Assembly (NCBI GenBank): GCA_015233335.1
Contig: JADFXX010000018.1
Span: 1,505 to 34,461 of the forward strand
Direction: 5' to 3'
DNA: 32,957 nt
Origin: Candidatus Omnitrophota bacterium
Lineage (GTDB): Bacteria; Omnitrophota; Gorgyraeia; Zapsychrales; Fredricksoniimonadaceae
A program made the translations under genes and the position numbers. Shown one piece after another: positions 1 through 8,469 of this stretch. Within the stretch, counting starts at the first letter, position 1. Each line of letters begins with the position of its first letter. The notes under the pieces are model-generated. The model was not told where the DNA came from, did not search any database, and saw only the letters and a list, made by a program, of their open reading frames with translations.

Positions 1-1
1 C

Positions 2-175
2 GGGCTTAACTGGTGCGTGGAAGCTGCGGGAGAAGGTGAGACGGTCCTGATGATCCACGGTTTCGGAGGATCGGGAAGTTTTTGGCAGGCACAAAAAGAA
101 TTTTTACGGACTGATTTTCAGGTGGTGACATTGGACCTGCCCGGCCACGGTAAAAGTGGAGCTGAGGGGGATTGA
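2..175 (+). pseudogene. alpha/beta-hydrolase, N-terminal fragment (truncated)
   Basis: The frame is open from the window edge and reads 57 residues before a TGA. It shows the start of an alpha/beta-hydrolase fold: LMIHGFGGSGSFW is the HG oxyanion-hole loop, and DLPGHGKS is the conserved turn after strand 4. The nucleophile elbow (G-x-S-x-G), the acid and the catalytic His are all missing. The hydrolase-like text stops about where the antisense tRNA-Ala 3' end begins (base 157), and the frame closes inside the tRNA T-arm. What is seen is a broken gene fused to a tRNA. Whether this is a recombination scar at the tRNA 3' end or an assembly chimera cannot be told here. No function can be expected from the fragment. 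Confidence 0.7.
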
Positions 176-231
176 ACCCCTGACCTCTTCAATGCCATTG
201 AAGCGCTCTCCCAAAACTGAGCTACAGCCCC
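157..231 (-). tRNA. tRNA-Ala (anticodon GGC)
   Basis: Read on the minus strand this folds as a full 75-nt cloverleaf. It has a 7-bp acceptor GGGGCTG/CAGCTCC, a D-stem GCTC/GAGC, an anticodon stem CTTCA/TGAAG around the loop ATGGCAT, a 5-nt variable loop, and a T-stem AGGGG/CCCCT with loop TTCAATC. The anticodon is GGC (Ala). The acceptor carries the G3-U70 wobble pair that is the alanine identity element. The discriminator is A, and CCA is not encoded because the next bases are CTT. A promoter lies about 80 bases upstream (312-340). Confidence 0.95.
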
Positions 232-311
232 GAACGATCACAAAAATTACGATTCAAATAAATCTAAAAGCCAGCTCCATCATGATTCAAAAACATCTTT
301 AAAGAGAAGCC

Positions 312-340
312 AATATATCATCACAGCACCTTTTTGTCAA
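312..340 (-). promoter_or_regulatory. sigma70-type promoter of tRNA-Ala
   Basis: On the minus strand a perfect -35 box TTGACA (335-340) is separated by exactly 17 bases from a -10 box TATATT (312-317). Transcription would start near 305 and read about 75 bases of leader into the tRNA-Ala gene at 231-157. No other minus-strand gene lies between. Confidence 0.75.
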
Positions 341-419
341 AACCTTAGCGCATTGACCTTTTTATCAAAGTCGCCCCCTTTGGCTTGCCAAGCATGTCAT
401 TAGGTGTTAAACTTTTATT

Positions 420-977
420 ATGAATAAAATTATCTTTGCCTTGACCGTCTTATTCCTTTCTATAACTGCAGTCGGTATTGCCGATCAACCTGACCAGGTG
501 ATAACGCTTAAAGACGGCTCGCAGATCAAAGGGGAACTCTCGGGAGTCGAAAACGGCACTTATACGGTAAAAACACCGACGATGGGATTGGTCCACGTGG
601 CGGCGGCTGACGTGTCCAGCATTACAAACGGCAGAGTGGCTCCCCCTGTTGCCACCCAGAACAATGCTGGCAACACCTTTTCTTTGCCGCCCACAGCCGC
701 AACAAATGCAGGCCTGGATCAACAAGTCGCGGCCCAGCAACAAAAATTGATGTCCAACCCTCAAGCTATGGCGGATGTCGCGCAAATTGCACAAGACCCT
801 GAAATTATGCAGCTACTTTCAGATCCAGCCTTAGTACAAGCTGTAACTTCCCACGATTTTTCTGCTGTGCAAAATAATCCCAAAATCAAGGAGCTGATGA
901 GTAATCCTAAAATGCAGGCGTTACTGCAGAAACTCGCAACCCAACAACAGCAACAACAAACCACCTCTTCTCAATAG
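420..977 (+). CDS. small exported protein with Sm-like N-terminal domain and STI1-like C-terminal repeats
   Basis: The protein has 185 residues. Residues 1-21 form a signal peptide (MNK, hydrophobic core, cut near A-D), so it is probably periplasmic or surface-exposed. Residues about 26-68 have the beta-rich pattern VITLKDGSQIKGEL..., ending VHVAAADVSSI, which resembles the small Sm/SH3-like beta-barrels seen at the start of other exported proteins. After a Q/N-rich linker, residues about 118-172 carry helical DP-type units (DPEIMQLLSDP, NNPKIKELMSNPKMQALL) resembling STI1/HOP repeats, which bind hydrophobic peptide segments in chaperone cofactors. The tail is polyglutamine. It stands alone on the + strand and converges with the TMTC-like gene with only 19 bases between stops. 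The function is not known; a periplasmic chaperone-like role is a guess. Confidence 0.75.
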   Translation: MNKIIFALTVLFLSITAVGIADQPDQVITLKDGSQIKGELSGVENGTYTVKTPTMGLVHVAAADVSSITNGRVAPPVATQNNAGNTFSLPPTAATNAGLDQQVAAQQQKLMSNPQAMADVAQIAQDPEIMQLLSDPALVQAVTSHDFSAVQNNPKIKELMSNPKMQALLQKLATQQQQQQTTSSQ

Positions 978-996
978 CCTTTTTCCATTGATTCAC

Positions 997-2835
997 TTAT
1001 CTCCCATTCATCTTCGTCAAACAATACGACCTGTATTGCGCGGCCTGCCCGCTTGCCGGTTCCAAAGCCTGGGCCTTAGTGAAATCTTCCAGTGCTAGAT
1101 CATAACGCCCCAAAGAGTAATAGACTGCCCCTTGTCTTAACAAAACATCATAATTAAAAGGATCTATGTTCAAAGCTTGTTGAAAATCTTTGAGCGCTTC
1201 TTGCAGTTTTCCTGTCTGCATCCATATCATCCCTCTTTCTATATACGCATCCGAAAAATACGGCCCCAGCTGTATGGCACGCTGTAAGTCAGCTAACGCC
1301 GCCCCGTAGTTGTGCTGGATTTGATAAACCCCGGACCTTTTGACATAAACCGAAAAATAATTGGGATCCATCGCAATTGACTTGCTTAGATCTTCTAGGG
1401 CCTTATCACTTAGGCCCTGTAAAGAATAAATAATCCCCCGATTTTCGTAAGTAATATTGTCCGGACTAATGGCAATTGCACGGCTTAAATAGTCAATGGC
1501 CTTGTCATATTGCCCGGACGAACCATACACTCTTCCCAAACTTGCATTCACGCGAGCCTTGTGTGGTGAATTTTTAATGCTATCCTCCCAAAGCAAGATT
1601 TCATTGGCCCAGACTTTATTCCGCTGATAAGTAGCGGTCGCTAATACCGCGATCATGCATAGCAATATCCCCGTCAATATCCTGCGATCCTTCACCCAAA
1701 TACCCAAAGCTACTGCCAGTGACAAAAAGAACCCGAATGAAATCAAATACAGTTTATGTTCAAAGATCACATTCGCCCGCGGAGCTAAATTGATCGAAAA
1801 GGTAATGAGCACCCAAGCTAGCCCAAATGCGATCAGGGGAATTCTACGACGCAGTTTGACGATGATAAGAATAATGCCCCCTATCACGCCTAATCCAAGA
1901 AGGGTCAACGGCGGGGAAAAAAGCCCGGTTGAGGCCGGATAATCATAGTCTAAGTTCTGATGAATGGGTAATACCAAAAGCCTAAGGAAGGTCAAAAATA
2001 CCCTCATCTGCGTCAAAAAATACCTCAGCGGGGTTAACACATCTCCATCGTGAGATTCTGATGGGGTTGTCTTTAAAAATACGCCAAGGTCTGCATGCAC
2101 CAATCGGGTAAATAACAGATAGAGTGCCACCCCACCCAAGCCTAAGACCATATACAGCTTCTTGTTATCTTTCTGAGGGAATAAGATCCTCTCCATTGCC
2201 AGTATCATCAGGGGGACTGTCACAACAACTTCCTTGGTTAAGATCCCCAAAACAGTTAACAGCCCTGCAAATGCAAATAAAAAACCCTTCTTTGTTCTGT
2301 TCGTTGAGAGGCGCGCGCAGAGATAGCTATAGATAGTCCCCAGATAGAACACCGCGGCCATGGACTCAAATCGCTGTGAGATATAGGTCACGGCCTGGGT
2401 TTGACAGGGGTGAACTAAATAAAGCATTGCGATCACAAAGGGCAGTTCTTGATTCAAACGGTCCTCTGAAGGAAGCCATTTAGTAATTTTAAAAAGCAGC
2501 CCTGCCAGGGCCCAGACCAGCCCCACACCCAGAAGGTGCACTATAAAATTAAAAATATGATAGCCCTGCGGATGGAGCTGACTGAAATAATAGTTTAATG
2601 CGAACGAATACATGCCCACCAGACGGGTCCTTGGGAAAGCATGCCACATCAGATGAATATTATTAAAATTCTTGATAAATGGATTAAGGACTATGAAAAG
2701 ATGGTCATCAAACACAAAATCAAAACTAAACGTACGGGCATAGATCAATAACCCTGTCACGATAAGAATGAACCCTCTCAGGAAGAAATGGCAGCGTCTG
2801 CCCATTTGCCCAATAGTATCTCGCATTTTATTCAT
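997..2835 (-). CDS. TMTC-like membrane glycosyltransferase (GT-C) with C-terminal TPRs, paralogue 2
   Basis: The protein has about 612 residues. The first 410 or so are polytopic membrane with the TMTC-family layout: an acidic FDDH pair in the first extracytoplasmic loop (about D43-D44), then HPQGYHIFN, then HPCQTQAVTYISQR. Eukaryotic TMTC proteins are Dol-P-mannose-dependent protein O-mannosyltransferases; bacterial members presumably use a polyprenyl-phosphate sugar. About five TPR units follow (from SPHKARVNASLG to the end) and would face the same compartment as the active site, where they could present an acceptor protein. I prefer the ATG at 2835, with AGGGCGG seven bases upstream, over a TTG two codons earlier. 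It is the last gene of the operon and a close paralogue of the gene just upstream: the membrane halves look nearly interchangeable, while the TPR parts differ in length and sequence. The sugar and acceptor are unknown. Confidence 0.85.
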   Translation of the reverse strand: MNKMRDTIGQMGRRCHFFLRGFILIVTGLLIYARTFSFDFVFDDHLFIVLNPFIKNFNNIHLMWHAFPRTRLVGMYSFALNYYFSQLHPQGYHIFNFIVHLLGVGLVWALAGLLFKITKWLPSEDRLNQELPFVIAMLYLVHPCQTQAVTYISQRFESMAAVFYLGTIYSYLCARLSTNRTKKGFLFAFAGLLTVLGILTKEVVVTVPLMILAMERILFPQKDNKKLYMVLGLGGVALYLLFTRLVHADLGVFLKTTPSESHDGDVLTPLRYFLTQMRVFLTFLRLLVLPIHQNLDYDYPASTGLFSPPLTLLGLGVIGGIILIIVKLRRRIPLIAFGLAWVLITFSINLAPRANVIFEHKLYLISFGFFLSLAVALGIWVKDRRILTGILLCMIAVLATATYQRNKVWANEILLWEDSIKNSPHKARVNASLGRVYGSSGQYDKAIDYLSRAIAISPDNITYENRGIIYSLQGLSDKALEDLSKSIAMDPNYFSVYVKRSGVYQIQHNYGAALADLQRAIQLGPYFSDAYIERGMIWMQTGKLQEALKDFQQALNIDPFNYDVLLRQGAVYYSLGRYDLALEDFTKAQALEPASGQAAQYRSYCLTKMNGR

Positions 2836-2882
2836 ACCCAAGCCGCCCTGTCAGCGATTTCACAATTAAAACCAATACTCAT

Positions 2883-5099
2883 TCATTTGATCCCCGTTTC
2901 TTTGCTTAATAAACGGATAAGTTCCGCATTAACAACATCTCCCAGTTCTTTTGCACGACGAACATCACTGCGCGAATTGTCGTATTCTTTTAAACGATAA
3001 TAAGCGACCGCCCGATTATTATACGCCAGCGCATACTGAGGATTGATTCCTATGGCTTTGCTGTAATCAGAAACAGCCTGTGCCAACTCATTTTGATGAA
3101 GATGTACATTGCCGCGATTAATGTAGGCATCCGCGTACTTAGGGTTTATTTCAATAGCTTTGTTCAAATCAGACAAAGCCTTCGCATAACGGCCTTGTTT
3201 ATCATAGACATAGCCGCGATTGGCATATACCTCCACATAATTTGGATTAATTTCAAGGGCTTTATTATAATCAGAGAGGCTTTGAGTAAAATTGCCCTGG
3301 TTGCAGTACAAAAGGCCCCGATTACTATACACCGCTGCATAGTTAGGATTCATGTCAATGGCCTTGTTATAATCCGACATGGCACGAAAAAAATTGCCTA
3401 GATTGTAATACGCAAGGCCCCGATTGCTTAAGTTCCCATAGGTGTCCGTATCGTTAGGATTCTTTTCAATGGCATCATTATAGTCTGCAATGCTTTGAAC
3501 AAACCGGCCTTGAGTGAGATACAAAAGACCGCGGTTGCTGTAGCCTTGTGCATAATCAGAGTTAATTTCAATGGCCTTATTATAATCTGTTAGAGCTTGA
3601 GCGATATTGCCCTCTCTGTAATAAGCAAGCCCCCGGTTGCTATAGATCTCTGCATGGTTAGGATTTTTTGCAATTGCTTTATTAAAATCCAAAATGCTTA
3701 AAGAAAAGCGGCCCTGAGTGTAATACAAAAGCCCTCGGTTACTGTAGGCCTCGATATAGTCAGGATTTATTTCAATGGCCCTGTTATAATCAGCCATCGC
3801 TTGAGAAAAATGACCTTGGTTGTAGTACGCAAGGCCACGATTATTAAGCGGCCTTGCCTTATGCGGAGATTTTTGCACGGTATCATTCCATAAAATAAAC
3901 TCATTCCCCCAAACCTTATTGCGATCAAAACTAACGACTGCAAGGGCCATAACCATAAACCATAAAATCCCCATCAATGCCCTGCGATCCTTGACCAAAA
4001 TGGACAAAGCCGTCACCAGCATTAAAAAAAACCCAAAAGAGATCAAATACAGTTTGTGCTCAAAAATCACATTGGCCCTGGGCGCCAAATTAATGGAAAA
4101 TGTGATCAGTGTCCAGGCTAAGCCAAAGGCTATTAAAGTAAACTGACGACGAAGTTTAACGATCAGAACAACGATACTCCCAATCGTGCACAATCCTGCC
4201 AGGGTCAACGGCGGCGCAAGAGGCCCGATTGATACGGGATAATCATAATCCAAATTCTGATGAATGGGGAATACTAAAATCCGGAGAAAGGTCAAAAATA
4301 CTCTCATCTGAGTTAAAAAATACCTCCCCGGTGTCAACACATCCCCATCATGAGATTCTGATGGGATCGTCCGAAAAAACACTCTCAGATCCGTATGCAC
4401 CAGTCGGCTAAACAACAAATATAAAAAAATCCCTCCTGCCGCTAAAACAATATAGAGCTTCTTGTTTTCATTCTTCGAAAATAAAATCCATTCTGCTGCC
4501 AATATCATCAGAGGCACGGTAATGACCACTTCCTTAGTCATTATCCCTAAAATAGCCAAGAGACCCGATAAACCAAATAATATAATTTTGCGTCTCCTGT
4601 CTACTGATAAACGTGCGGATAGAAAACAGTGCACCGTCCCCAAATAAAATACCGCTGCCATCGATTCGAAACGCTGCGAGATATAGGTCACGGCCTGGGT
4701 TTGGCAGGGATGAACCAAAAAAAGCATTGCGATCATAAAGGGCAGATCCTGATTCAGACGGTCCTCTGGAGGAAGCCATTTAGTAATTTTGAAAAGCAGC
4801 CTTGCCAGGGCCCAAACCAGTCCCACGCCCGCTAGATGAACGATAAAATTGAAAATATGATAGCCCTGCGGATGGAACTGATTGAAATGATAATTTAATG
4901 CGAAGGAATACATGCCCACCAAACGGGTCATGGGAAAAGTGTGCCATATCCAATGGATATGGTTAAAATTCCTGATGTATGGATTATCTATAATAAAAAA
5001 ATGGTCGTCAAAAATAAAACCGAAGTGAAATGTCTGGAAGTAGATCAATAGTCCTATCAGCACAAGACCAAGCCATCGCAGAAGATAAAACATTACCAT
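2883..5099 (-). CDS. TMTC-like membrane glycosyltransferase (GT-C) with nine C-terminal TPRs, paralogue 1
   Basis: The protein has 738 residues. The membrane half (about 1-410) has the same landmarks as its neighbour: FDDH (D31-D32), TRLVGMYSFALNY, HPQGYHIFN and HPCQTQAVTYISQR. The C-terminal half is a regular array of nine 34-residue TPRs, most beginning NRGLAYY or NRGLLY and ending near INPxYxxAYS. The two openings alternate (LAYY, then LLYx) through repeats 1-6, so the array grew by copying two-repeat units. Repeat 4 has a three-residue insertion before the next unit. The gene starts 12 bases after the rlmN stop, so it is co-transcribed with accA and rlmN. By family analogy it is a protein O-glycosyltransferase whose TPR groove binds acceptor; this is inference. 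It could also modify an envelope glycan. Confidence 0.85.
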   Translation of the reverse strand: MVMFYLLRWLGLVLIGLLIYFQTFHFGFIFDDHFFIIDNPYIRNFNHIHWIWHTFPMTRLVGMYSFALNYHFNQFHPQGYHIFNFIVHLAGVGLVWALARLLFKITKWLPPEDRLNQDLPFMIAMLFLVHPCQTQAVTYISQRFESMAAVFYLGTVHCFLSARLSVDRRRKIILFGLSGLLAILGIMTKEVVITVPLMILAAEWILFSKNENKKLYIVLAAGGIFLYLLFSRLVHTDLRVFFRTIPSESHDGDVLTPGRYFLTQMRVFLTFLRILVFPIHQNLDYDYPVSIGPLAPPLTLAGLCTIGSIVVLIVKLRRQFTLIAFGLAWTLITFSINLAPRANVIFEHKLYLISFGFFLMLVTALSILVKDRRALMGILWFMVMALAVVSFDRNKVWGNEFILWNDTVQKSPHKARPLNNRGLAYYNQGHFSQAMADYNRAIEINPDYIEAYSNRGLLYYTQGRFSLSILDFNKAIAKNPNHAEIYSNRGLAYYREGNIAQALTDYNKAIEINSDYAQGYSNRGLLYLTQGRFVQSIADYNDAIEKNPNDTDTYGNLSNRGLAYYNLGNFFRAMSDYNKAIDMNPNYAAVYSNRGLLYCNQGNFTQSLSDYNKALEINPNYVEVYANRGYVYDKQGRYAKALSDLNKAIEINPKYADAYINRGNVHLHQNELAQAVSDYSKAIGINPQYALAYNNRAVAYYRLKEYDNSRSDVRRAKELGDVVNAELIRLLSKETGIK

Positions 5100-5111
5100 T
5101 AAAATACCCGC

Positions 5112-6152
5112 CTATTTGTTGTGCAGATGCCTTAACTGCCCGCAAGCGGCATTCACATCTTTGCCGCGCGGTGTGCGGATAGTTGCATGGACACCGCTAT
5201 CTTCAAGACTATTTCTAAAGTCGATCATTTCTTCACGAGAAGGTGTTTTATGGTCAAACTCTGAAACAGGATTATAGGGAATGAGATTCATTTTGCAGAT
5301 GAGCCCTTTAAAAGCTTTTTTAAGGCTCGACACAGCGTGGGGAGTACATGTGACATCCTTTATAAGAATGTACTCAAAGGTGATCTGCCGGTGAGTTTTG
5401 CGGACATATTCCCGGCATGCCGCGATCAATTCATCAAATGGGTATTTCCGATTGACAGGCATGAGCACATTGCGGGATGGGTTATCATACCCGTGCAAAG
5501 AAATGGCTAATTCTACCTGTAGACCTTCATCCGCTAATTCTTTGATTTTAGGCACAACACCTGCCGTAGAAATCGTGATGTGCCGGGCCCCGATATTAAT
5601 CCCTTGCTCTGAATTAATCGTACGAATGGCCTTCATCAAATTCGTAAAGTTATCCAGCGGTTCTCCTGTTCCCATAAATACAATATTAGACAAAGGCCTT
5701 TGATGTTTTAACGCCTCCTGTTTGAGATGTAAAACCTGCGTGACAATTTCGGCACAGGACAAATCTCTTTTAAAACCGCCAATACCGCTTGCGCAAAACT
5801 TACAGCCAAACTTGCAACCCGCCTGGGTTGAAATGCATGCAGTTGTCCGAGTCGGAGTCGGAATCAGCACGCTTTCGATTTTTTCGTGGTCATACAAACA
5901 AAAAAGAAACTTGGTTGTGCCGTCTTGTGCGATAAGCTTTTGGGTGATCTCATGGCTTTGCAGAACAAAGTCTTGCTTTAATCGGTCCCTTAATTCCCTG
6001 GGGATATTGCTCATCGCATCAAATCCCAAGGCCCCTTTTTTGTAGATCCACTGAAAAATCTGCTGTGCACGAAAAGGTTTGACAGCGACTGATCTCAAAT
6101 AGGACTCTAAATCTTCCAAGGACAGATCACGAATATCTGGCTGAGAGGTCAT
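5112..6152 (-). CDS. rlmN: dual-specificity 23S rRNA/tRNA adenine-C2 methyltransferase RlmN
   Basis: A radical-SAM enzyme that methylates C2 of A2503 in 23S rRNA and A37 of some tRNAs. The protein has 346 residues, normal for the family. The cluster-binding cysteines are C113, C117 and C120 in GCKFGCKFC. C106, seven residues earlier, and C337 in NAACGQLR match the two extra cysteines of E. coli RlmN (C118, C355), of which C355 carries the transferred methylene; Cfr has the same pair, but the RlmN-type sequence and housekeeping context favour RlmN. MGTGEPLDN is the SAM-binding GEP motif. The start codon overlaps the accA stop as ATGA, so translation is coupled. It sits between accA and the TMTC-like pair in one operon. 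Confidence 0.95.
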   Translation of the reverse strand: MTSQPDIRDLSLEDLESYLRSVAVKPFRAQQIFQWIYKKGALGFDAMSNIPRELRDRLKQDFVLQSHEITQKLIAQDGTTKFLFCLYDHEKIESVLIPTPTRTTACISTQAGCKFGCKFCASGIGGFKRDLSCAEIVTQVLHLKQEALKHQRPLSNIVFMGTGEPLDNFTNLMKAIRTINSEQGINIGARHITISTAGVVPKIKELADEGLQVELAISLHGYDNPSRNVLMPVNRKYPFDELIAACREYVRKTHRQITFEYILIKDVTCTPHAVSSLKKAFKGLICKMNLIPYNPVSEFDHKTPSREEMIDFRNSLEDSGVHATIRTPRGKDVNAACGQLRHLHNK

Positions 6153-7102
6153 TGCTTATCGAGAAATTCACCCATATTGCGGTATTTTTTATATCGAGCG
6201 TCCAGAAGGTCTTGAGAACTTAAGGTTGACGTCTTTTTAATAAATTTACTTAACGCTGTTTTAAGACGCCCTGCCACATCCTGCGGATCCCGGTGGGCCC
6301 CTCCTAAGGGTTCGGGAATGATTTCATCAACGATACCGAATTTTTCCAAATGCTCGCCGTGTAACTTTAAAGCTTCTGCGGCTAGTGGGGCTTTTAAGGA
6401 ATTGCGCCAGAGGATCGACGCACAACCCTCCGGGGAGATAACCGAATAATACGCATGCTGCAAAATAAGGACACGGTCCGCCACACCTATCCCCAAAGCG
6501 CCGCCGCTTCCGCCTTCACCAATAATGACCGCCGCGATAGGTGTTCTTATGCCTGCCATATCACGTAAATTCCCGGCGATAGCCTGTGCCTGCCCGCGCT
6601 CCTCTGCCTGGATACCGGGATATGCTCCGGGTGTATCTATAAAACATATCACCGGTGCCTGAAACTTGACCGCCAGATGCATCAGGCGCATGGCCTTGCG
6701 ATAACCTTCGGGATGGGCACAGCCAAAATTGCGCAAAACATTCTCCTTAACATCACGTCCTTTCTGATGTCCTATAATCATGACTTTCTGTCCATCAATC
6801 TTGGCAAAACCGCCGACCATAGCTTTATCATCAGAATAAAGCCTGTCCCCATGCAACTCAAGAAAGTCCTCGGTCATCATACGGATGTAATCCAGCGTAT
6901 AGGGCCTTTTAGGATGCCGCGCAATTTGCACGCGCTGCCAGGAAGTCATATTGCTGTAAATATCGTTCTTTAATTTATCCAGTTTCCCTTCAAGGCGCTT
7001 GATCTCCGGCTCAAGGGTCACGCGCTTAGAACCCATTTGGCGCAGGTCGTTAATCTTGTGTTCAAGTTCAAGGATCGGTTTTTCAAAATCCAATGTTGCC
7101 AT
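6149..7102 (-). CDS. accA: acetyl-CoA carboxylase carboxyltransferase subunit alpha
   Basis: The alpha half of the carboxyltransferase that moves the carboxyl group from biotin to acetyl-CoA, giving malonyl-CoA for fatty-acid synthesis; it works with AccD, which is not in this window. The protein has 317 residues, the usual length. An N-terminal helical hairpin (about 1-45) leads into the crotonase-like core, with DRLYSDDKAMVGG, RNFGCAHPEGYRKA, IDTPGAYPG, GEGGSGGALG and YYSVISPEGCASILW all recognisable. AAGGGA lies nine bases before the ATG. It follows the L,D-transpeptidase by 12 bases and overlaps rlmN by four. Confidence 0.96.
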   Translation of the reverse strand: MATLDFEKPILELEHKINDLRQMGSKRVTLEPEIKRLEGKLDKLKNDIYSNMTSWQRVQIARHPKRPYTLDYIRMMTEDFLELHGDRLYSDDKAMVGGFAKIDGQKVMIIGHQKGRDVKENVLRNFGCAHPEGYRKAMRLMHLAVKFQAPVICFIDTPGAYPGIQAEERGQAQAIAGNLRDMAGIRTPIAAVIIGEGGSGGALGIGVADRVLILQHAYYSVISPEGCASILWRNSLKAPLAAEALKLHGEHLEKFGIVDEIIPEPLGGAHRDPQDVAGRLKTALSKFIKKTSTLSSQDLLDARYKKYRNMGEFLDKQ

Positions 7103-7114
7103 AAATAATTTCCC

Positions 7115-7939
7115 TTAATTTTGGATGACCACTTGGGTTCCGATGGGTAGAATGTCAAAAAGCTCTTCGACATCCTGATTCTTAAGACGCACACAACCGG
7201 CTGTCACCTGCTGGCCGATGCTCTCGGGATGAAGAGTGCCGTGAATGCCGTAGTGAGGATCCACATCAAAACCCATCCAGCGGCTGCCCAACTCGTTTTC
7301 CGGACTTTCGGAAGGGATCGGCATCCCTCCGGCTTTAAACCACACCGGTTTTTCAATTTTTGAAGCGATCTTAAAAGTACCCACCGGGGTTATATTGTCT
7401 TTTCCCGTAGATACATGATAAATCTTAAGCACCTCTTCTCCGGACTTCAAAAAAAGAACGTTTTGCGATTTATTGACGAGTAAATTAAAAGGCGCTGTCC
7501 ATATCCGCAACCTCTCTCCAGTGCGTATCACATCACTTTTTAACCCATTGGCTTTTTTAATGAGTTGGCCGGTCGTATTGTATTTCCTAGAAAGCTTTCC
7601 CAGAGAGTCCCCGGGTTTAATCTCATAATAAATGGTTTGAGGCATCGGAGTAGGAGAAACGATCAGGGCAATATTTAATTCCCCTAATTTCTGCTGGATC
7701 TCTTCTATCTTTTCATAATCTGGATAATTGCTGACAATCTGGGCATAGGCTTCTTTGGCCTTGAGCTTATCCCCTTGGGTTTCATATTGAGCGGCTTCTT
7801 GTAAAAGCTGGTTGACAGGAAGCGCTGTTTCCGGTGAATCTTTTAAAGAGGCTGAAGCATTGTGATGCCGTAAAGCAACGAAGGTTAAAGCCGCCAATAA
7901 AATAGCCACCAGTATCCCGATCAAAATCTTCTGATTCAT
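7115..7939 (-). CDS. LysM-containing L,D-transpeptidase (YkuD family)
   Basis: A cell-wall enzyme expected to form 3-3 cross-links in peptidoglycan or attach proteins to it. The protein has 274 residues. An N-terminal hydrophobic segment (about 5-23) is a signal anchor or uncleaved signal, so the rest is periplasmic. Residues about 30-80 form a short helical TPR-like spacer. A LysM domain follows (about 86-132, YYEIKPGDSLGKLSRKYN). The YkuD domain (about 135-272) has the catalytic pattern H233-G ... S-x-G-x-V-x-A-G-C249-V-R-L; the cysteine acts as the nucleophile. GGAG lies before the ATG. It is co-transcribed with the DUF212 protein and accA, a typical envelope-biogenesis context. Confidence 0.92.
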   Translation of the reverse strand: MNQKILIGILVAILLAALTFVALRHHNASASLKDSPETALPVNQLLQEAAQYETQGDKLKAKEAYAQIVSNYPDYEKIEEIQQKLGELNIALIVSPTPMPQTIYYEIKPGDSLGKLSRKYNTTGQLIKKANGLKSDVIRTGERLRIWTAPFNLLVNKSQNVLFLKSGEEVLKIYHVSTGKDNITPVGTFKIASKIEKPVWFKAGGMPIPSESPENELGSRWMGFDVDPHYGIHGTLHPESIGQQVTAGCVRLKNQDVEELFDILPIGTQVVIQN

Positions 7940-7957
7940 AAAAACTCTCCTAAAAAT

Positions 7958-8419
7958 TTAATATAAGACCATGGCACAAATAACGCCAAAAATAAACCCT
8001 GCAAGAACCTGTATAGGCGTATGCCCCACTAATTCCTTAAGGCGTTTTTCTTCAATCTGGCCTTTCCAGTAAATATCATCCATCATCTTGTTCAATATCG
8101 AAGCCTGACTGCCTGTGGCCCGGCGTACCCCTTGGGCATCAAACATCGTCACCATGGCAAAGGTAGCCGCCACAGCGAACAAAGGGCTGTTGAAACCATA
8201 TTCCAAACCCACTGAGGTAGCCAGTGCCGAGGCCCCGGCCGCATGACTTGAAGGCATGCCGCCGGTTCCTATAAACCAACGAAAATTAAAACGTTTTTCC
8301 TTAAATATTCCCAAAATGACTTTGATGGTCTGGGCAAAAAACCAGACTGTCACAGTGATCAAGAAAATCCGGTTTTGAAAAATCTCCGGGAAAAACGAAT
8401 GTGGGTACGGGCCTAACAA
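7958..8419 (-). CDS. DUF212 (YuiD-like) divergent PAP2-type membrane protein
   Basis: The protein has 153 residues with about four membrane segments. The hallmarks of Pfam DUF212 are present: WFFAQTIKVI near the N terminus, GGMPSSHAA (related to the PAP2/vanadium-haloperoxidase phosphatase signature), MFDAQGVRRATGSQA, and a C-terminal ELVGHTPIQVLAG. The family is thought to be a membrane phosphatase relative, possibly acting on lipid phosphates, but no activity is proven as far as I know. The start is a TTG at 8419 with AAGGA seven bases upstream; no better start exists before the conserved region. It is the first gene of the operon leading to the TMTC-like pair. A role in recycling lipid carriers used by those glycosyltransferases is speculative. 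Confidence 0.88.
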   Translation of the reverse strand: MLGPYPHSFFPEIFQNRIFLITVTVWFFAQTIKVILGIFKEKRFNFRWFIGTGGMPSSHAAGASALATSVGLEYGFNSPLFAVAATFAMVTMFDAQGVRRATGSQASILNKMMDDIYWKGQIEEKRLKELVGHTPIQVLAGFIFGVICAMVLY

Positions 8420-8469
8420 AGTTCTATCCTTGCAATGCTTGACGGGCTATATTGATTATGTTAGGCTAC

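Noticed and set aside
157..231. tRNA-Ala as the attachment site of the integrase at 31327-32430
   Set aside because: The two are 31 kb apart, the tRNA 3' end points out of the window to the left, and its 3' sequence has no copy near the integrase.
450..794. Long minus-strand frame antisense to the + strand exported protein
   Set aside because: It is composition-driven, has no recognisable protein pattern, and the + strand frame has a signal peptide and domain structure.
2883..4000. CRISPR-like or satellite repeats
   Set aside because: The periodic similarity is about 102 bases long, in frame and explained by coding TPR units.
8439..8467. + strand promoter TTGACG-17-TAGGCT for comM
   Set aside because: The -10 matches only three of six positions and lies about 100 bases from the start codon. 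Not strong enough to list as a feature.
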